The position numbers and the translations under genes were made by a program. The notes beneath the pieces were generated by a model. It did no database searches and was not told the DNA's origin. It saw nothing but the letters and a program-made list of their open reading frames with translations. Below are positions 6,363 to 15,708 of a stretch of DNA of 37,564 nt, in pieces (the stretch's first letter is position 1; each line of letters starts with the position of its first letter). This DNA is from Candidatus Omnitrophota bacterium. GTDB lineage: Bacteria > Omnitrophota > Gorgyraeia > Duberdicusellales > 4484-171. Location: the NCBI GenBank assembly GCA_028703535.1, contig JAQVMQ010000008.1:1-37564 (forward strand). The letters run 5' to 3'.

Positions 6363-7583
6363 TTAGGTCTCTAAACGTTTTTTTATACTCTGATAATGTT
6401 TCACCATACCTTCAAGAGAAGAGATAGCTTCAACAACAGGAGCTTCTTCCTGTAAAGCCTTTTTAGTATACTGCATAATATGCATTTCTTTCATAAATTC
6501 ACGAGTAGATAACGCCGAGAAAAATCTGGATGTACCGCCCGTAGGTAAAATATGGCTCGGTCCCGCGGTATAATCGCCTAACCCGACAGGTGTATATTCA
6601 CCCAAGAAAACAGCACCGGCATTTGTTATTTTCTTTAATAAAGGCAGCGGTTTTTTCGTCAATATCTCAAGATGTTCAGGCGCTATCCGATTAACGACAT
6701 CACAGCCTTCCTCAAGATTTTTAACACGTAAAGCGAATCCATTAAATCGTTTGTCTCTAAGTTCACGTATGATCTTACGTGAATTAGTAATAACTATACC
6801 TACACCATTATGATGCTCCATCTGAGCTTCAAGATCAGCACATATATAATCAATATTTGTTTCTTTAGATGCCAATATAACTACTTCGGACGGGCCGGCA
6901 AGCATATCAATATCGACCTCACCGAAAAGCTGTCGTTTACTTTCAGTAACATATTCGTTACCCGGGCCTACAATTTTATCAACCTTTTTTATTGTCTTAG
7001 TACCACAAGCAAGTGCGGCTATTGCCTGCGCACCGCCTATTTTATATATTTCTTTTATTTTCAATAAAGACGCAATAGCCAAAACAAAAGGATTAACATT
7101 CTTATTTTTGTCAGGCGGTGAAACCAAAACGATATCTTTTACACCGGCAGCCAAGGCAGGTATAACACCCATATAAACCGAAGAAACTAACGGTGCCGTT
7201 CCGGCAGGGACATATACTCCGACACGATCTAAAGGCACATACCTATTAATGATTATCTTACCGTTTTTTTCTTTAAAACGCTGCGCTTTGGGCATCTGCC
7301 ATTTATAAAATTTCGTTACGTTGTCTATTGCTACTCTAAAAGCACTTATAAGCTCAGAGTTCAATACATTAAACGCCGCGCTTATCTCGGTTTCACTGAC
7401 TTTAAGCTCTTTAGGCAGTAATTTTACTCCGTCAAATTTTTTCGTAAACTTTACGACAGCCTCATCGCCCAAACGGCGTACTTCATCTATAATTACGCCT
7501 ACCCGCTCACTGACATTATCTTTTTTAACACGGTTCTTAAGAATAAGCTTTTCAAGATTTTCAACATTTCTGGCAACACGCAT
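6363..7583 (-). CDS. hisD: Histidinol dehydrogenase (HisD)
   Basis: HisD performs the last two oxidations to histidine with NAD and zinc. Signature segments are YVPAGTAPLVSSVYMG, GPGNEYV (about residue 208), the zinc-binding QMEHH (about 256) and APEHLEIL (about 304). At 406 residues it is slightly shorter than the usual 430 or so, mainly at the N-terminus. The ribosome site AAGGAG lies within the last codons of alaS, and only one base separates the alaS stop from this ATG, so the two are probably translationally coupled. Confidence 0.96.
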   Translation of the reverse strand: MRVARNVENLEKLILKNRVKKDNVSERVGVIIDEVRRLGDEAVVKFTKKFDGVKLLPKELKVSETEISAAFNVLNSELISAFRVAIDNVTKFYKWQMPKAQRFKEKNGKIIINRYVPLDRVGVYVPAGTAPLVSSVYMGVIPALAAGVKDIVLVSPPDKNKNVNPFVLAIASLLKIKEIYKIGGAQAIAALACGTKTIKKVDKIVGPGNEYVTESKRQLFGEVDIDMLAGPSEVVILASKETNIDYICADLEAQMEHHNGVGIVITNSRKIIRELRDKRFNGFALRVKNLEEGCDVVNRIAPEHLEILTKKPLPLLKKITNAGAVFLGEYTPVGLGDYTAGPSHILPTGGTSRFFSALSTREFMKEMHIMQYTKKALQEEAPVVEAISSLEGMVKHYQSIKKRLET

Positions 7584-7584
7584 C

Positions 7585-10203
7585 TTAGCTTTCTCCTTTC
7601 AAGAAATCAATAATACATCCTTTGACCTTTTCTTTTAAGCCTTTACATTCTCCAATAACAACACCTTGAGCCGTGTTAAGATTGCCCCCGCCTTTTAAAG
7701 GTAATTTATCCTTAAAATATCCCATTAACGACTTAGCATTAAGGTCTTTATTGGCAAGATCGCTTGACACACCAAACAAAAATATATTGCGCCCTTGAAA
7801 CGATGAGTTTAGGAAAATTATATAGTTACCCTTCTTTCGTCTGATAATATCGTTAAAATACAATAGAGCCGGATAATCTTTATCCTGAAAATTCGCAAAG
7901 ATAAAATCCAAATCATCTATTTTCTCACCATCAGACAATACAGTCTCGGAATATAATTCTAACTCCTTACTTTCAAAAGATTTAATACGTTCATTAACGG
8001 TGATAAGCTCACTTTGAAGCCTGACAACAGAGTCGATTACGCTGACTTCGGGAACTTTAAGCATGCCTGAAATTTTCGATATTTTATTTCTTAGCCCTAA
8101 GAAATAGTTATACGCTTCCCTGCCTACAACCGCTTCTATACGGCGCACACCACTGCTTATCGACGATTCACGCAATAACACAAAAAATCCTATCTGCGAA
8201 GTTTTTTCAACATGTGTACCTCCGCAAAGTTCTTTACTGTAATCATCTATATTAACTAAACGAACTTTTTGAGAATATTTATCTTTAAAAAAAGCCAACG
8301 CGCCTTTCTGCTTAGCCTCATCTAAGGACATTTCGTTAACACATACTGCGCCGTCATTCATTACCAGCTCATTAACTTTTTTTTCTATAGCCGACAATTC
8401 AGACTCTGCAAGGCCTTTAAAATGTGTAAAATCAAAACGCAACTTGTCTTCATCTAAAAAAGAGCCCTGCTGTGACACATGGTCACCCAAGACTTTACGT
8501 AATACCGACTGAAGCAGATGCGTTGCAGTATGCGCACGCGCTAAAGCCTGTCTTCGATGTATATCTATCCTGGCCATAACTTTACCTTTAGCCAAAGTGC
8601 CTTCTAATAGCCTTCCGTGATGTAATATGACATCACCTGATCGTGTAACGTTCTCAACCGAAAATTTTCCTTTATCAGAGAAAATAATACCTTTATCACT
8701 TAACTGACCGCCTGATTCAGAATAAAACGGTGTCTTATCCAAAACCAAGATCGCTTCCTTGTCGTTATTAATTTCGCCGGATTCTATACCGTTTAAAACT
8801 ATATGTATAACATTCGCCTTAATATCATGATCGGAATAGCCTACAAAGTCACTTTTAATATCAATATTTATATCTCTTTGCGAAAAAATATTATCTTCAA
8901 ACATACTTTTTTTGCGCGATTGGGCCTGCTGATCTTTAAGTATGTTTTTCGCGCCGCTAATGTCGACTTTAACGCCAAGCTCGTCAGCTACAAGCTTTGC
9001 CGTGTCAAATGAAAGTCCATAAGTGTCATACAAGACAAAGATATCCTGCGCGGATATCTGTTTATCTGCGGCACGGCTTGCTTCTTTGGCTATAGCCGTA
9101 AGCTTCTTTTTACCTTCCTTATATGTAGTGAAATACGACTCTTCCTCTGACTTTATCACTTTTGAAATAACCTCATTTTTTATTTTTATCTCCGGATAAA
9201 CATCACTCATAGTCTCAATAAAAAAATTCGGCAAAGTGTATAAAAATGGTTTCTGACGTCCTAAAATAACCGCAAAAGATAAAGCACGCCGTATAATTTT
9301 ACGAATAACATAGCCCCGTCCTTCATTTGAAGGATAAACCCCGTCAGATATAGAAAACATCGCAGCCCGCGCGTGGTCGACTATAGCATTCACATACGAG
9401 CGGTTATCTTCACCGTTGATAGAAAATAATTTCTTAACCGCAGCAACAGCCGGCGCAAAAATATCTATATCAAAATTAGACTCTTTACCCTGCAAGACAG
9501 ACGCCATACGTTCCAGCCCCATACCCGTATCAATATTTTTTTGGGGTAATTCGTTTAACTTGGCCTCATCCACACGGTTATATTGGATAAAAACCAAATT
9601 CCAAATTTCGACAAACCTGCCGCAATCACAATCAGGATTGCAATTTTTATTACCGCATCCTACATTATCACCTCTGTCAAAAAATATCTCAGAACACGGG
9701 CCACACGGACCGTTAGGACCGTCTTTAGGGGCGTTAGCCGGCCAAAAATTACTTTTATCGCCCAACCTGACAGTCCTTTCTATCGGGACACCTACCGTCT
9801 CTGTCCAAATGGAATAGGCTTCTTCATCTTCCTTATATACCGAAACCCAGAGCTTTGTTTCATTGATATTAAGTTCTTTTGTCAAAAACTCCCACGCATA
9901 CAATATAGCTTCTCTCTTAAAATAATCACCAAACGAAAAATTGCCCAGCATCTCAAAAAAAGTATGGTGGAATAATGTTTTACCTACTTCTTCTATATCT
10001 CCGGTACGCAGACATTTCTGACATGACGTAGCTGTCTTTATATCATCTTTCTCACCAAAATAATAAGGCTTAAACTGGTTCATCCCGGCCGAAGTAAAAA
10101 GCACAGACTCATCATCCGGCACAAGGGTATCGGACGCGATATATTTATGTCCTTTATTTATGAAAAAATCCAAATATTTTTTACGTAACTCCGATGTCTT
10201 CAT
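7585..10203 (-). CDS. alaS: Alanyl-tRNA synthetase
   Basis: AlaRS charges tRNA-Ala and proofreads mischarged products. In order: the class II core with motif 1-like LFTSAGMNQFKPYY, a Cys-rich insertion (CGNKNCNPDCDCGRF) seen in many bacterial enzymes, the editing-domain zinc motif HTATH (about residue 555) with CGGTH (about 659), and the C-terminal DHHA1 segment ending KGGGNLNTAQGV. At 872 residues it is full length. I start at the ATG at 10201-10203; the TTG just before is less likely because GGGAG lies nine bases upstream of the ATG. It overlaps recX by 23 bases. Confidence 0.97.
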   Translation of the reverse strand: MKTSELRKKYLDFFINKGHKYIASDTLVPDDESVLFTSAGMNQFKPYYFGEKDDIKTATSCQKCLRTGDIEEVGKTLFHHTFFEMLGNFSFGDYFKREAILYAWEFLTKELNINETKLWVSVYKEDEEAYSIWTETVGVPIERTVRLGDKSNFWPANAPKDGPNGPCGPCSEIFFDRGDNVGCGNKNCNPDCDCGRFVEIWNLVFIQYNRVDEAKLNELPQKNIDTGMGLERMASVLQGKESNFDIDIFAPAVAAVKKLFSINGEDNRSYVNAIVDHARAAMFSISDGVYPSNEGRGYVIRKIIRRALSFAVILGRQKPFLYTLPNFFIETMSDVYPEIKIKNEVISKVIKSEEESYFTTYKEGKKKLTAIAKEASRAADKQISAQDIFVLYDTYGLSFDTAKLVADELGVKVDISGAKNILKDQQAQSRKKSMFEDNIFSQRDINIDIKSDFVGYSDHDIKANVIHIVLNGIESGEINNDKEAILVLDKTPFYSESGGQLSDKGIIFSDKGKFSVENVTRSGDVILHHGRLLEGTLAKGKVMARIDIHRRQALARAHTATHLLQSVLRKVLGDHVSQQGSFLDEDKLRFDFTHFKGLAESELSAIEKKVNELVMNDGAVCVNEMSLDEAKQKGALAFFKDKYSQKVRLVNIDDYSKELCGGTHVEKTSQIGFFVLLRESSISSGVRRIEAVVGREAYNYFLGLRNKISKISGMLKVPEVSVIDSVVRLQSELITVNERIKSFESKELELYSETVLSDGEKIDDLDFIFANFQDKDYPALLYFNDIIRRKKGNYIIFLNSSFQGRNIFLFGVSSDLANKDLNAKSLMGYFKDKLPLKGGGNLNTAQGVVIGECKGLKEKVKGCIIDFLKGES

Positions 10204-10666
10204 CAATATCTACTCCCATACTTGATAATTGCTTGTATATATCCACCAAATAAAACCCTTTACGCTTTAAATGCAAAACTAATTTAAAAACTGCGCGTTT
10301 ATTCTTATCTGCATACAATCTGCTTTCTATTATCTCTGACAGTTTTATGTCAAACTCAGACTTGTCAACCAGGGTACAGGTTATAATTTTTTTGGACACA
10401 CCCAATTGTTTAAGTTTCTCATAAACACGAATTTGCCCAAAACCTCTGGATATATAATCTGAAAGAAATAATTGCGCAAATTTTTTATCATCAATATAAC
10501 CTTGTTTCCTTAAAATTCTCATTACCTGCTGTACAATCTTTACAGGAAATTTTTTATTTGTCAGCCGTTCTTTTATCTCACGTTCACTCCTGGCTCTATA
10601 TCTTAACAAAGTAAGTGAATACCGCAAAGCGCTTAACTCTACATCTTTCTTCAAAATAAGACCCAA
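10181..10666 (-). CDS. recX: Regulatory protein RecX
   Basis: RecX binds RecA filaments and limits their activity. The 161-residue protein shows the family's three-helix tandem repeats: SLTLLRYRARSEREIKERL, then RILRKQGYIDDKKFAQLFL and RGFGQIRVYEKLKQLGVSK. The frame opens with a TTG at 10664-10666 and I see no clear ribosome site, so the exact start is uncertain. In many bacteria recX directly follows recA; here degP stands between them (recA, degP, recX in transcription order). Its end overlaps the start of alaS. Confidence 0.85.
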   Translation of the reverse strand: MGLILKKDVELSALRYSLTLLRYRARSEREIKERLTNKKFPVKIVQQVMRILRKQGYIDDKKFAQLFLSDYISRGFGQIRVYEKLKQLGVSKKIITCTLVDKSEFDIKLSEIIESRLYADKNKRAVFKLVLHLKRKGFYLVDIYKQLSSMGVDIDEDIGVT

Positions 10667-10668
10667 CT

Positions 10669-12078
10669 TTATTCTTTAACTACAAAGTAACCGCGTATAG
10701 TTTTGACCAGACAATTACTTTTGACTTTTTTTACAACTTTATCAAAATCATCTTTGCTCTCCACAGATTCACCTTCGATTTTTAAGATCACATCACCAAC
10801 GATCAAGCCTGCCTTATCAGCGGGTGACCCTGGCTCAATATAAGTTATAATCAATCCTTTTTGTTCTTTTATCCCAAAACGCTGTTTTAGTATTTCATTT
10901 ATAGGTTCAACTTCCATACCTCTAAAATCTGTAGAACTTTCATTCTCTTTAACGCTCTCGTCTTCCGGACGTTTGCCTATCTTGATCTTCAAAGTCTTTT
11001 CTTTACCTTCACGTTGTATAAGAAGCTGCGAGCTATCGCCAATATCTGCAACTGAAACTAACCTTATCAGATCTTTAGTTGTAACAATTTTCTTCCCATT
11101 AAACGACAATATAAGATCCCCTTCTTTTATCCCCACATCTTCGGCAGGTGAATCTTTATATATCTTAACTACAATAACACCTTCCCTTTCTTTTATCCCA
11201 AAATAACTCCGCAAATCATCATTAAGATCCTGGATGCTCACACCCAGCCAGCCATAAAGAATCTTTTCGCCTTTGATAAGTTTATCAATAATACGACCAG
11301 CTTTATTACTGGGTATAGCAAACCCTAACCCCTGAAAACCACCTGATGTAGAGATTATAGCCGTATTTATCCCAATAACCTCACCGGTAAGATTAACCAA
11401 CGGCCCGCCGCTGTTCCCGGGATTTATCGCAGCATCCGTTTGTATAAGATCATCGTAACTACGCTCACGTTTGCCTAACGCAGGAACAAATCTTTTAAGA
11501 CCACTTACCACGCCTACTGTTACCGTGGGTTCGGAATTTTCTATGGCAAACCCGAAAGGATTACCTATCGCGACTACCCACTCACCTATACTAAGATTAT
11601 CCGAATCGCCCAGGACAGCTACAGGTAAATCATCGGCATTGATTTTTATTACCGCCAAATCACTTACGGCATCCGTACCTTTTATTTCAGCGTCATATTC
11701 ACGGCCATCTGGCAGCTTGACCTTAACTTCACTCGCGTCGGATACAACATGCTCATTTGTAAGTATATATCCTTCTTTATCAATAATCACGCCACTGCCT
11801 ATGCCGCGTCTGCTATATTCACGTTCAGGCAAATCACCAAAAAACTCACCGAAAAATTGGCTAAAAATATCATCATCAAAATTATCAGAAAACGGCGAAC
11901 CGTTGAAACTGAAAGTACGACTGCCTTTTGTTTTAACAACACTATTGATAGAAACCACAGCAGGCCCGACATCCGCAGCTACTTTAACTGTTGCTTTTTG
12001 TAAAGTTTCATATGAATAGACATTACTTGAAAACCCTGAAAATATTAAAATTAAAAAAGCTAAAAATGTTTTCTTCAT
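10669..12078 (-). CDS. degP: HtrA/DegP-type periplasmic serine protease
   Basis: This trypsin-like protease with two PDZ domains degrades or refolds damaged envelope proteins. A signal peptide covers about residues 1-22. The catalytic triad is visible: His in LTNEHVV (about 107), Asp in SDLAVIKI (about 140) and Ser in INPGNSGGPLV (about 224). PDZ1 spans about 270-355 and PDZ2 about 385-465, each with the ligand-binding glycine-rich turn. Length 469 matches two-PDZ DegP/DegQ/MucD proteins. GAGGTGA precedes the ATG. It lies between recA and recX. DegP and DegQ cannot be separated from sequence alone. Confidence 0.93.
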   Translation of the reverse strand: MKKTFLAFLILIFSGFSSNVYSYETLQKATVKVAADVGPAVVSINSVVKTKGSRTFSFNGSPFSDNFDDDIFSQFFGEFFGDLPEREYSRRGIGSGVIIDKEGYILTNEHVVSDASEVKVKLPDGREYDAEIKGTDAVSDLAVIKINADDLPVAVLGDSDNLSIGEWVVAIGNPFGFAIENSEPTVTVGVVSGLKRFVPALGKRERSYDDLIQTDAAINPGNSGGPLVNLTGEVIGINTAIISTSGGFQGLGFAIPSNKAGRIIDKLIKGEKILYGWLGVSIQDLNDDLRSYFGIKEREGVIVVKIYKDSPAEDVGIKEGDLILSFNGKKIVTTKDLIRLVSVADIGDSSQLLIQREGKEKTLKIKIGKRPEDESVKENESSTDFRGMEVEPINEILKQRFGIKEQKGLIITYIEPGSPADKAGLIVGDVILKIEGESVESKDDFDKVVKKVKSNCLVKTIRGYFVVKE

Positions 12079-12181
12079 ATCTCACCTCATTTAAAATGTT
12101 TAATATTTCGTTTTACCTCGATTTTGAACAAGTCTATCACCGTGATCACCAAACTCCGGGCGTTTTCATCTTATTCTCTTT

Positions 12182-12204
12182 TAAAAAACAACTCCCAAGC
12201 TGTC
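12182..12204 (-). terminator. Possible terminator after recA
   Basis: On the minus strand GACAGCT-TGGG-AGTTGTT (two G-U pairs) is followed by a T-rich run (12182-12187). The stem is modest. It separates recA from degP. Confidence 0.4.
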
Positions 12205-12239
12205 GGAATAAATATCATAAAACAATACTAACGCTTATC

Positions 12240-13253
12240 TTAGCTGACTTCCGGATAAATATTCGCTTTAACTTCTGTCTCTATCTCCTGATAGAGTTTA
12301 TCATCTTCTTTAAGTAATTTACGTAATTGTTCTTTCCCCTGCGCAAGATTTTTACCTTTATAAGAAAACCAGCTGCCGGCTTTCTTTATTACTTCAGAAT
12401 CAATTGCCGCGTCTATTAAAGCACCTGTCTTTGATACACCCTCATTATACATTATTTCAAATATCGCTTCTTTAAACGGCGGCGCAACTTTGTTTTTAAC
12501 TATCTTGGCTTTGACTCTATTGCCTACAATACCATCATCGGAAGTTATACTGGCAATTTTGCGTAAATCTATCCTGACCGACGAATAAAATTTTAAAGCA
12601 CGCCCGCCCGGCGTAACTTCAGGATTACCAAACATTATACCTACTTTTTCTCTTATCTGATTAATAAATACAACACATGTTTTTGATTTACTTATCGCGG
12701 AAGTAAGTTTACGCATGGCCTGGCTCATAAGTCTTGCCTGTAAAGCAACATGTGTATCACCCATATTCCCCTCGATCTCGGCTTTAGGCACAAGCGCTGC
12801 CACAGAATCAACAACTATCATGTCAATAGCATTCGACCTTACCAAAGATTCCACTATCTCTAAAGCCTGTTCACCTGTATCAGGCTGAGAGACAAGCAGA
12901 TCTTCCAAGTTTACGCCTATCGTTTTGGCATATGTAGGATCAAACGCATGTTCAGCGTCAATAAACGCCGCTATCCCGCTATTTTTTTGAGCCTGCGCAA
13001 TAACACTTAAAGTCAACGTAGTTTTACCTGAAGATTCCGGCCCAAAGATCTCTATCACTCTACCGCCGGGTAAACCGCCCACTCCAAGTGCTTTATCTAA
13101 GGATATTATACCTGTAGATAAAGCCGTAACGTTAAGCTTAATGTCTTCGCCAAGACGCATAATCGCGCCTTTACCAAATTGTTTTTCTATCTGAGCTAAC
13201 GCCAAGTCCAACGCTTTTTTCTTGTTATCACTCTCTATCTTCCCCTTACCCAT
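12240..13253 (-). CDS. recA: Recombinase RecA
   Basis: RecA forms filaments on single-stranded DNA, pairs homologous strands and triggers SOS cleavage. Walker A is GPESSGKT (residues 71-78), followed by [10 protein letters not shown], the Walker B strand [10 protein letters not shown], and the loop 1 and loop 2 regions containing [19 protein letters not shown] and [15 protein letters not shown]. At 337 residues the acidic C-terminal tail is short. There is no intein. AAGGAGGT precedes the ATG. A consensus promoter lies 167 bases upstream. Confidence 0.98.
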   Translation of the reverse strand: MGKGKIESDNKKKALDLALAQIEKQFGKGAIMRLGEDIKLNVTALSTGIISLDKALGVGGLPGGRVIEIFGPESSGKTTLTLSVIAQAQKNSGIAAFIDAEHAFDPTYAKTIGVNLEDLLVSQPDTGEQALEIVESLVRSNAIDMIVVDSVAALVPKAEIEGNMGDTHVALQARLMSQAMRKLTSAISKSKTCVVFINQIREKVGIMFGNPEVTPGGRALKFYSSVRIDLRKIASITSDDGIVGNRVKAKIVKNKVAPPFKEAIFEIMYNEGVSKTGALIDAAIDSEVIKKAGSWFSYKGKNLAQGKEQLRKLLKEDDKLYQEIETEVKANIYPEVS

Positions 13254-13346
13254 AAAACCTCCTTAAGTTATAAAGTACTTAAATCAACCGTCTATCCGCA
13301 TAAATGAAAAGATGTACCCGGATATAGCCTTTATTAAACATTTTAT

Positions 13347-13363
13347 ATACTGGTTAAAAGTAT
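13347..13363. promoter_or_regulatory. Short dyad in the recA leader
   Basis: ATACT (13347-13351) and AGTAT (13359-13363) form an inverted repeat around 7 bases, downstream of the recA promoter. It is the only operator-like dyad I see there. It does not match known LexA boxes, so a role in SOS control is speculative. Confidence 0.2.
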
Positions 13364-13419
13364 AGAGTATAAATTTCCATACCTAAAATATACACATAAA
13401 AATATCTACAATAAGATTG

Positions 13420-13448
13420 ATTATACTCTGCCGGATATATACTGTCAA
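13420..13448 (-). promoter_or_regulatory. Consensus sigma70 promoter of recA
   Basis: TTGACA (13443-13448) and TATAAT (13420-13425) are separated by exactly 17 bases on the minus strand: a full match to the bacterial housekeeping consensus. It predicts a leader of about 160 bases before recA. Confidence 0.8.
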
Positions 13449-13488
13449 ATTCGTTTTATGCAGTAAATATAAGAATAATTAGCATAAA

Positions 13489-14091
13489 TTAAAACGAGCT
13501 CTCTTCCTTCTTTAACAATTTTATTATATTGTCTTTATGACGCATAAAAACGAATATGAATATAGTAAAAGCGAACAGCTTAAATATATTACCTACAGGT
13601 AAAAAAAGCGAAGAGATAAAAAAAACAGATATCGCCGACAATGATGCCACCGATACTATTTTAAGAGCATAAAATACACTTACCCAAACACAAACCGCTA
13701 TTAAGAAACTTAGAAACGATACAGGATAGACTAAACAAAGACCAAAAATAACACCAAGACTGGTAGAAACACCTTTGCCGCCTTTAAAATCCAAAAAAAC
13801 ACTCCAGTTATGCCCGCAGATAACAAGCACCGCACAAAAAGCTAATAAAAATTCACCGGCAGACGGCACAAATAAAGGAACAATAGATATAACCACACCG
13901 CCTTTAAGAAAATCTAATAAAAATGTCAAAACGCCCCATCTTTTACCTACAACACGCGTAACGTTAGTTGCCCCTACGTTACAAGATCCCAAAGCTCTTA
14001 TATCGACACCTTTGACAAAACGTGCAATGATATAACCGAAAGGGATACTGCCAACCAAATAACTGATTATTAATATCGTTAGCTTATTCAT
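13489..14091 (-). CDS. plsY: Glycerol-3-phosphate acyltransferase PlsY
   Basis: PlsY is an integral membrane enzyme that transfers acyl groups from acyl-phosphate to glycerol 3-phosphate, the first step of phospholipid synthesis. The three conserved loops are visible: GSIPFGYIIARFVKGVDIR with SCNVGATNV, GHNWSVFLDFKGGKGVSTS, and the last near the C-terminal helices. About five hydrophobic segments and 200 residues match the family. Its ATG overlaps the stop of pgsA by eight bases, so acylation and headgroup steps are coupled genetically. Confidence 0.95.
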   Translation of the reverse strand: MNKLTILIISYLVGSIPFGYIIARFVKGVDIRALGSCNVGATNVTRVVGKRWGVLTFLLDFLKGGVVISIVPLFVPSAGEFLLAFCAVLVICGHNWSVFLDFKGGKGVSTSLGVIFGLCLVYPVSFLSFLIAVCVWVSVFYALKIVSVASLSAISVFFISSLFLPVGNIFKLFAFTIFIFVFMRHKDNIIKLLKKEESSF

Positions 14092-14647
14092 TTACAAACC
14101 TCACCTTTTTAAAAAAATAATCTATTCCCGATATAACAGTTGTAGCAACTGTTATATAACATACATACTCAAAATAAATAAAACCCGATAGAAACCATAT
14201 CACCGTCAGCATTTGCAAAAAAGTCGTAGCTTTGCCCAAAAAAGACGGTTTTATCTTTATTTCATATTTAAACAATAAAAACACCGACACAAAAACCAAA
14301 AGACAAAAATCTCTCAAAAAAATTATCAAAATAACCCATAATCGCAAAGTTCCATAAGTGTTATAAAAAAAATATAACGACAAAAACGCACTGATAAGAA
14401 GCAATTTATCAGCGATAGGATCCAACATTTCACCTATCCCCGAACTTTCTTTTCTTAATCTTGCGACAAATCCGTCAAAAAAATCTGTCAAAACAGCCAA
14501 AATGAACACTATTAATGCATACCATCTAAAATTCTGATAAAAAACGGCATTTCTAATCAAAAGTATGAACAAAGGGATAAGTAATACTCTGATAAGCGTT
14601 ATTTTATCCGCTAAACTGATTTTATTATTACAAATATTCTTAAACAT
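14084..14647 (-). CDS. pgsA: CDP-alcohol phosphatidyltransferase (PgsA-like)
   Basis: This membrane enzyme transfers a phosphatidyl group from CDP-diacylglycerol to an alcohol, most likely glycerol 3-phosphate to give phosphatidylglycerol phosphate. The family motif DGxxAR-x8-GxxxDxxxD is complete (DGFVARLRKESSGIG then EMLDPIAD). The N-terminus SLADKITLIRVLLIP is typical of PgsA. Length 187 is normal and several hydrophobic helices follow. The substrate is inferred from similarity; a related headgroup is possible. Confidence 0.88.
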   Translation of the reverse strand: MFKNICNNKISLADKITLIRVLLIPLFILLIRNAVFYQNFRWYALIVFILAVLTDFFDGFVARLRKESSGIGEMLDPIADKLLLISAFLSLYFFYNTYGTLRLWVILIIFLRDFCLLVFVSVFLLFKYEIKIKPSFLGKATTFLQMLTVIWFLSGFIYFEYVCYITVATTVISGIDYFFKKVRFVNE

Positions 14648-14724
14648 TTATAAAAATCTCTGCACCAGCTTCTCGTCCGAAAAGATATCAGCCCTTTAAC
14701 AATCGAAAACCGCGAAATATCGTA

Positions 14725-15027
14725 CTATTTTTGAACTTCTTTGAGCAGCTCACCGTCATAAGGACAATATAAAGTATCCGCCTTGAACCTTCTTCCGCAA
14801 ACCGGACAATATTTTGTTTTCTCCATATTATTGCCGACTGCCGCGCCGGTCACACCGCCAAGAGCAGCGCCTATCAAGGCCCCTTCAGTAGTATGCCCGG
14901 ACTGATGTCCCAGAATAGCTCCTAATCCTGCACCTGCTGCTGTACCGCCAACTGTTGTTTTTTGCATAGTAGTACAGCCAATAGCAAATACGCAACAAAT
15001 AGCAAATAAAAACATTCTATTTAACAT
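14725..15027 (-). CDS. Glycine-zipper lipoprotein with C-terminal zinc ribbon
   Basis: This is a 100-residue protein. Residues 1-18 form a lipoprotein signal ending in FAIGC, with Cys18 the predicted lipidated residue. Residues about 25-66 are a glycine zipper (GGTAAGAGLGAILGHQSG, then GALIGAALGGVTGAAVGN), as in SlyB/17-kDa-antigen and YMGG-type outer membrane proteins. The tail then has CPVCGRRF and YCPYDG (Cys74, Cys77, Cys88, Asp91), a zinc-ribbon pattern that is unusual in an exported lipoprotein. It sits between lepB and pgsA. Its function is unknown; a structural role in the envelope is the likeliest. Confidence 0.8.
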   Translation of the reverse strand: MLNRMFLFAICCVFAIGCTTMQKTTVGGTAAGAGLGAILGHQSGHTTEGALIGAALGGVTGAAVGNNMEKTKYCPVCGRRFKADTLYCPYDGELLKEVQK

Positions 15028-15044
15028 ATCGCACCTCCCGTATT

Positions 15045-15674
15045 TTATTCTATTACCCCAAATCTTTTATACGGCCACCAAATAAAAACTGCTCGTCCTA
15101 TTATATCACTCTCGTCAACAAAACCCCAAAATCTGCTATCATATGATGATATACTATTATCGCCTAAAAAGAAATACTTATTCTCAGGCACATTTATTTC
15201 AACATTATCGTCAGCATAAGCACCCTGATTATAGTAATAATTGCGGGCATATCTGGGATCTGTGACTATCTTATCATTAACATAGACATTGCCGTCTTTT
15301 ATTAATACTCTGTCACCGCCTACAGCTATAAGCCTCTTAACATATCTTTTACGCTGAAAAATATTTTTTTCTTTCTCTATAGGTGGAACAAAGACTACAA
15401 TATCTCCGTGATCCGGTTTGCGCGAACCCGGTATACGTTTATGCATAAAAGGTATCTTAGGACCATAAGTAAGTTTCGTAACAAATATTTTATCACCCGG
15501 CATAAGTGTCGGCACCATTGAGGTAGTCGGTATTTTATACATCTGAAATAAAAATGTTCGGGCTATAACAGCAAGTATAAGGGCTATCCATAAAGCATTC
15601 CACCATTCCTTAAGTTCTTTTTTTACTTTATTCTTTATCGTTGTCGTTTTATTATTTTTCTCTTTTTCTGGCAT
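15045..15674 (-). CDS. lepB: Signal peptidase I
   Basis: LepB removes Sec and Tat signal peptides on the outer face of the inner membrane. One hydrophobic helix (about residues 27-45) anchors it. The catalytic Ser52 is in IPTTSMVPTL, the general-base Lys is in RYVKRLIAVGGD, and box E is GDNSISSYDSRFWGFV. Length 209 matches the short bacterial form. It follows lepA after 34 bases, the classic lepA-lepB pair. Confidence 0.96.
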   Translation of the reverse strand: MPEKEKNNKTTTIKNKVKKELKEWWNALWIALILAVIARTFLFQMYKIPTTSMVPTLMPGDKIFVTKLTYGPKIPFMHKRIPGSRKPDHGDIVVFVPPIEKEKNIFQRKRYVKRLIAVGGDRVLIKDGNVYVNDKIVTDPRYARNYYYNQGAYADDNVEINVPENKYFFLGDNSISSYDSRFWGFVDESDIIGRAVFIWWPYKRFGVIE

Positions 15675-15708
15675 AAATCTCCATTTTTTACATATTAAGT
15701 TAACACTA

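Noticed and set aside
12240-13253. Intein or insertion in recA
   Set aside because: The RecA sequence is continuous and of normal length.
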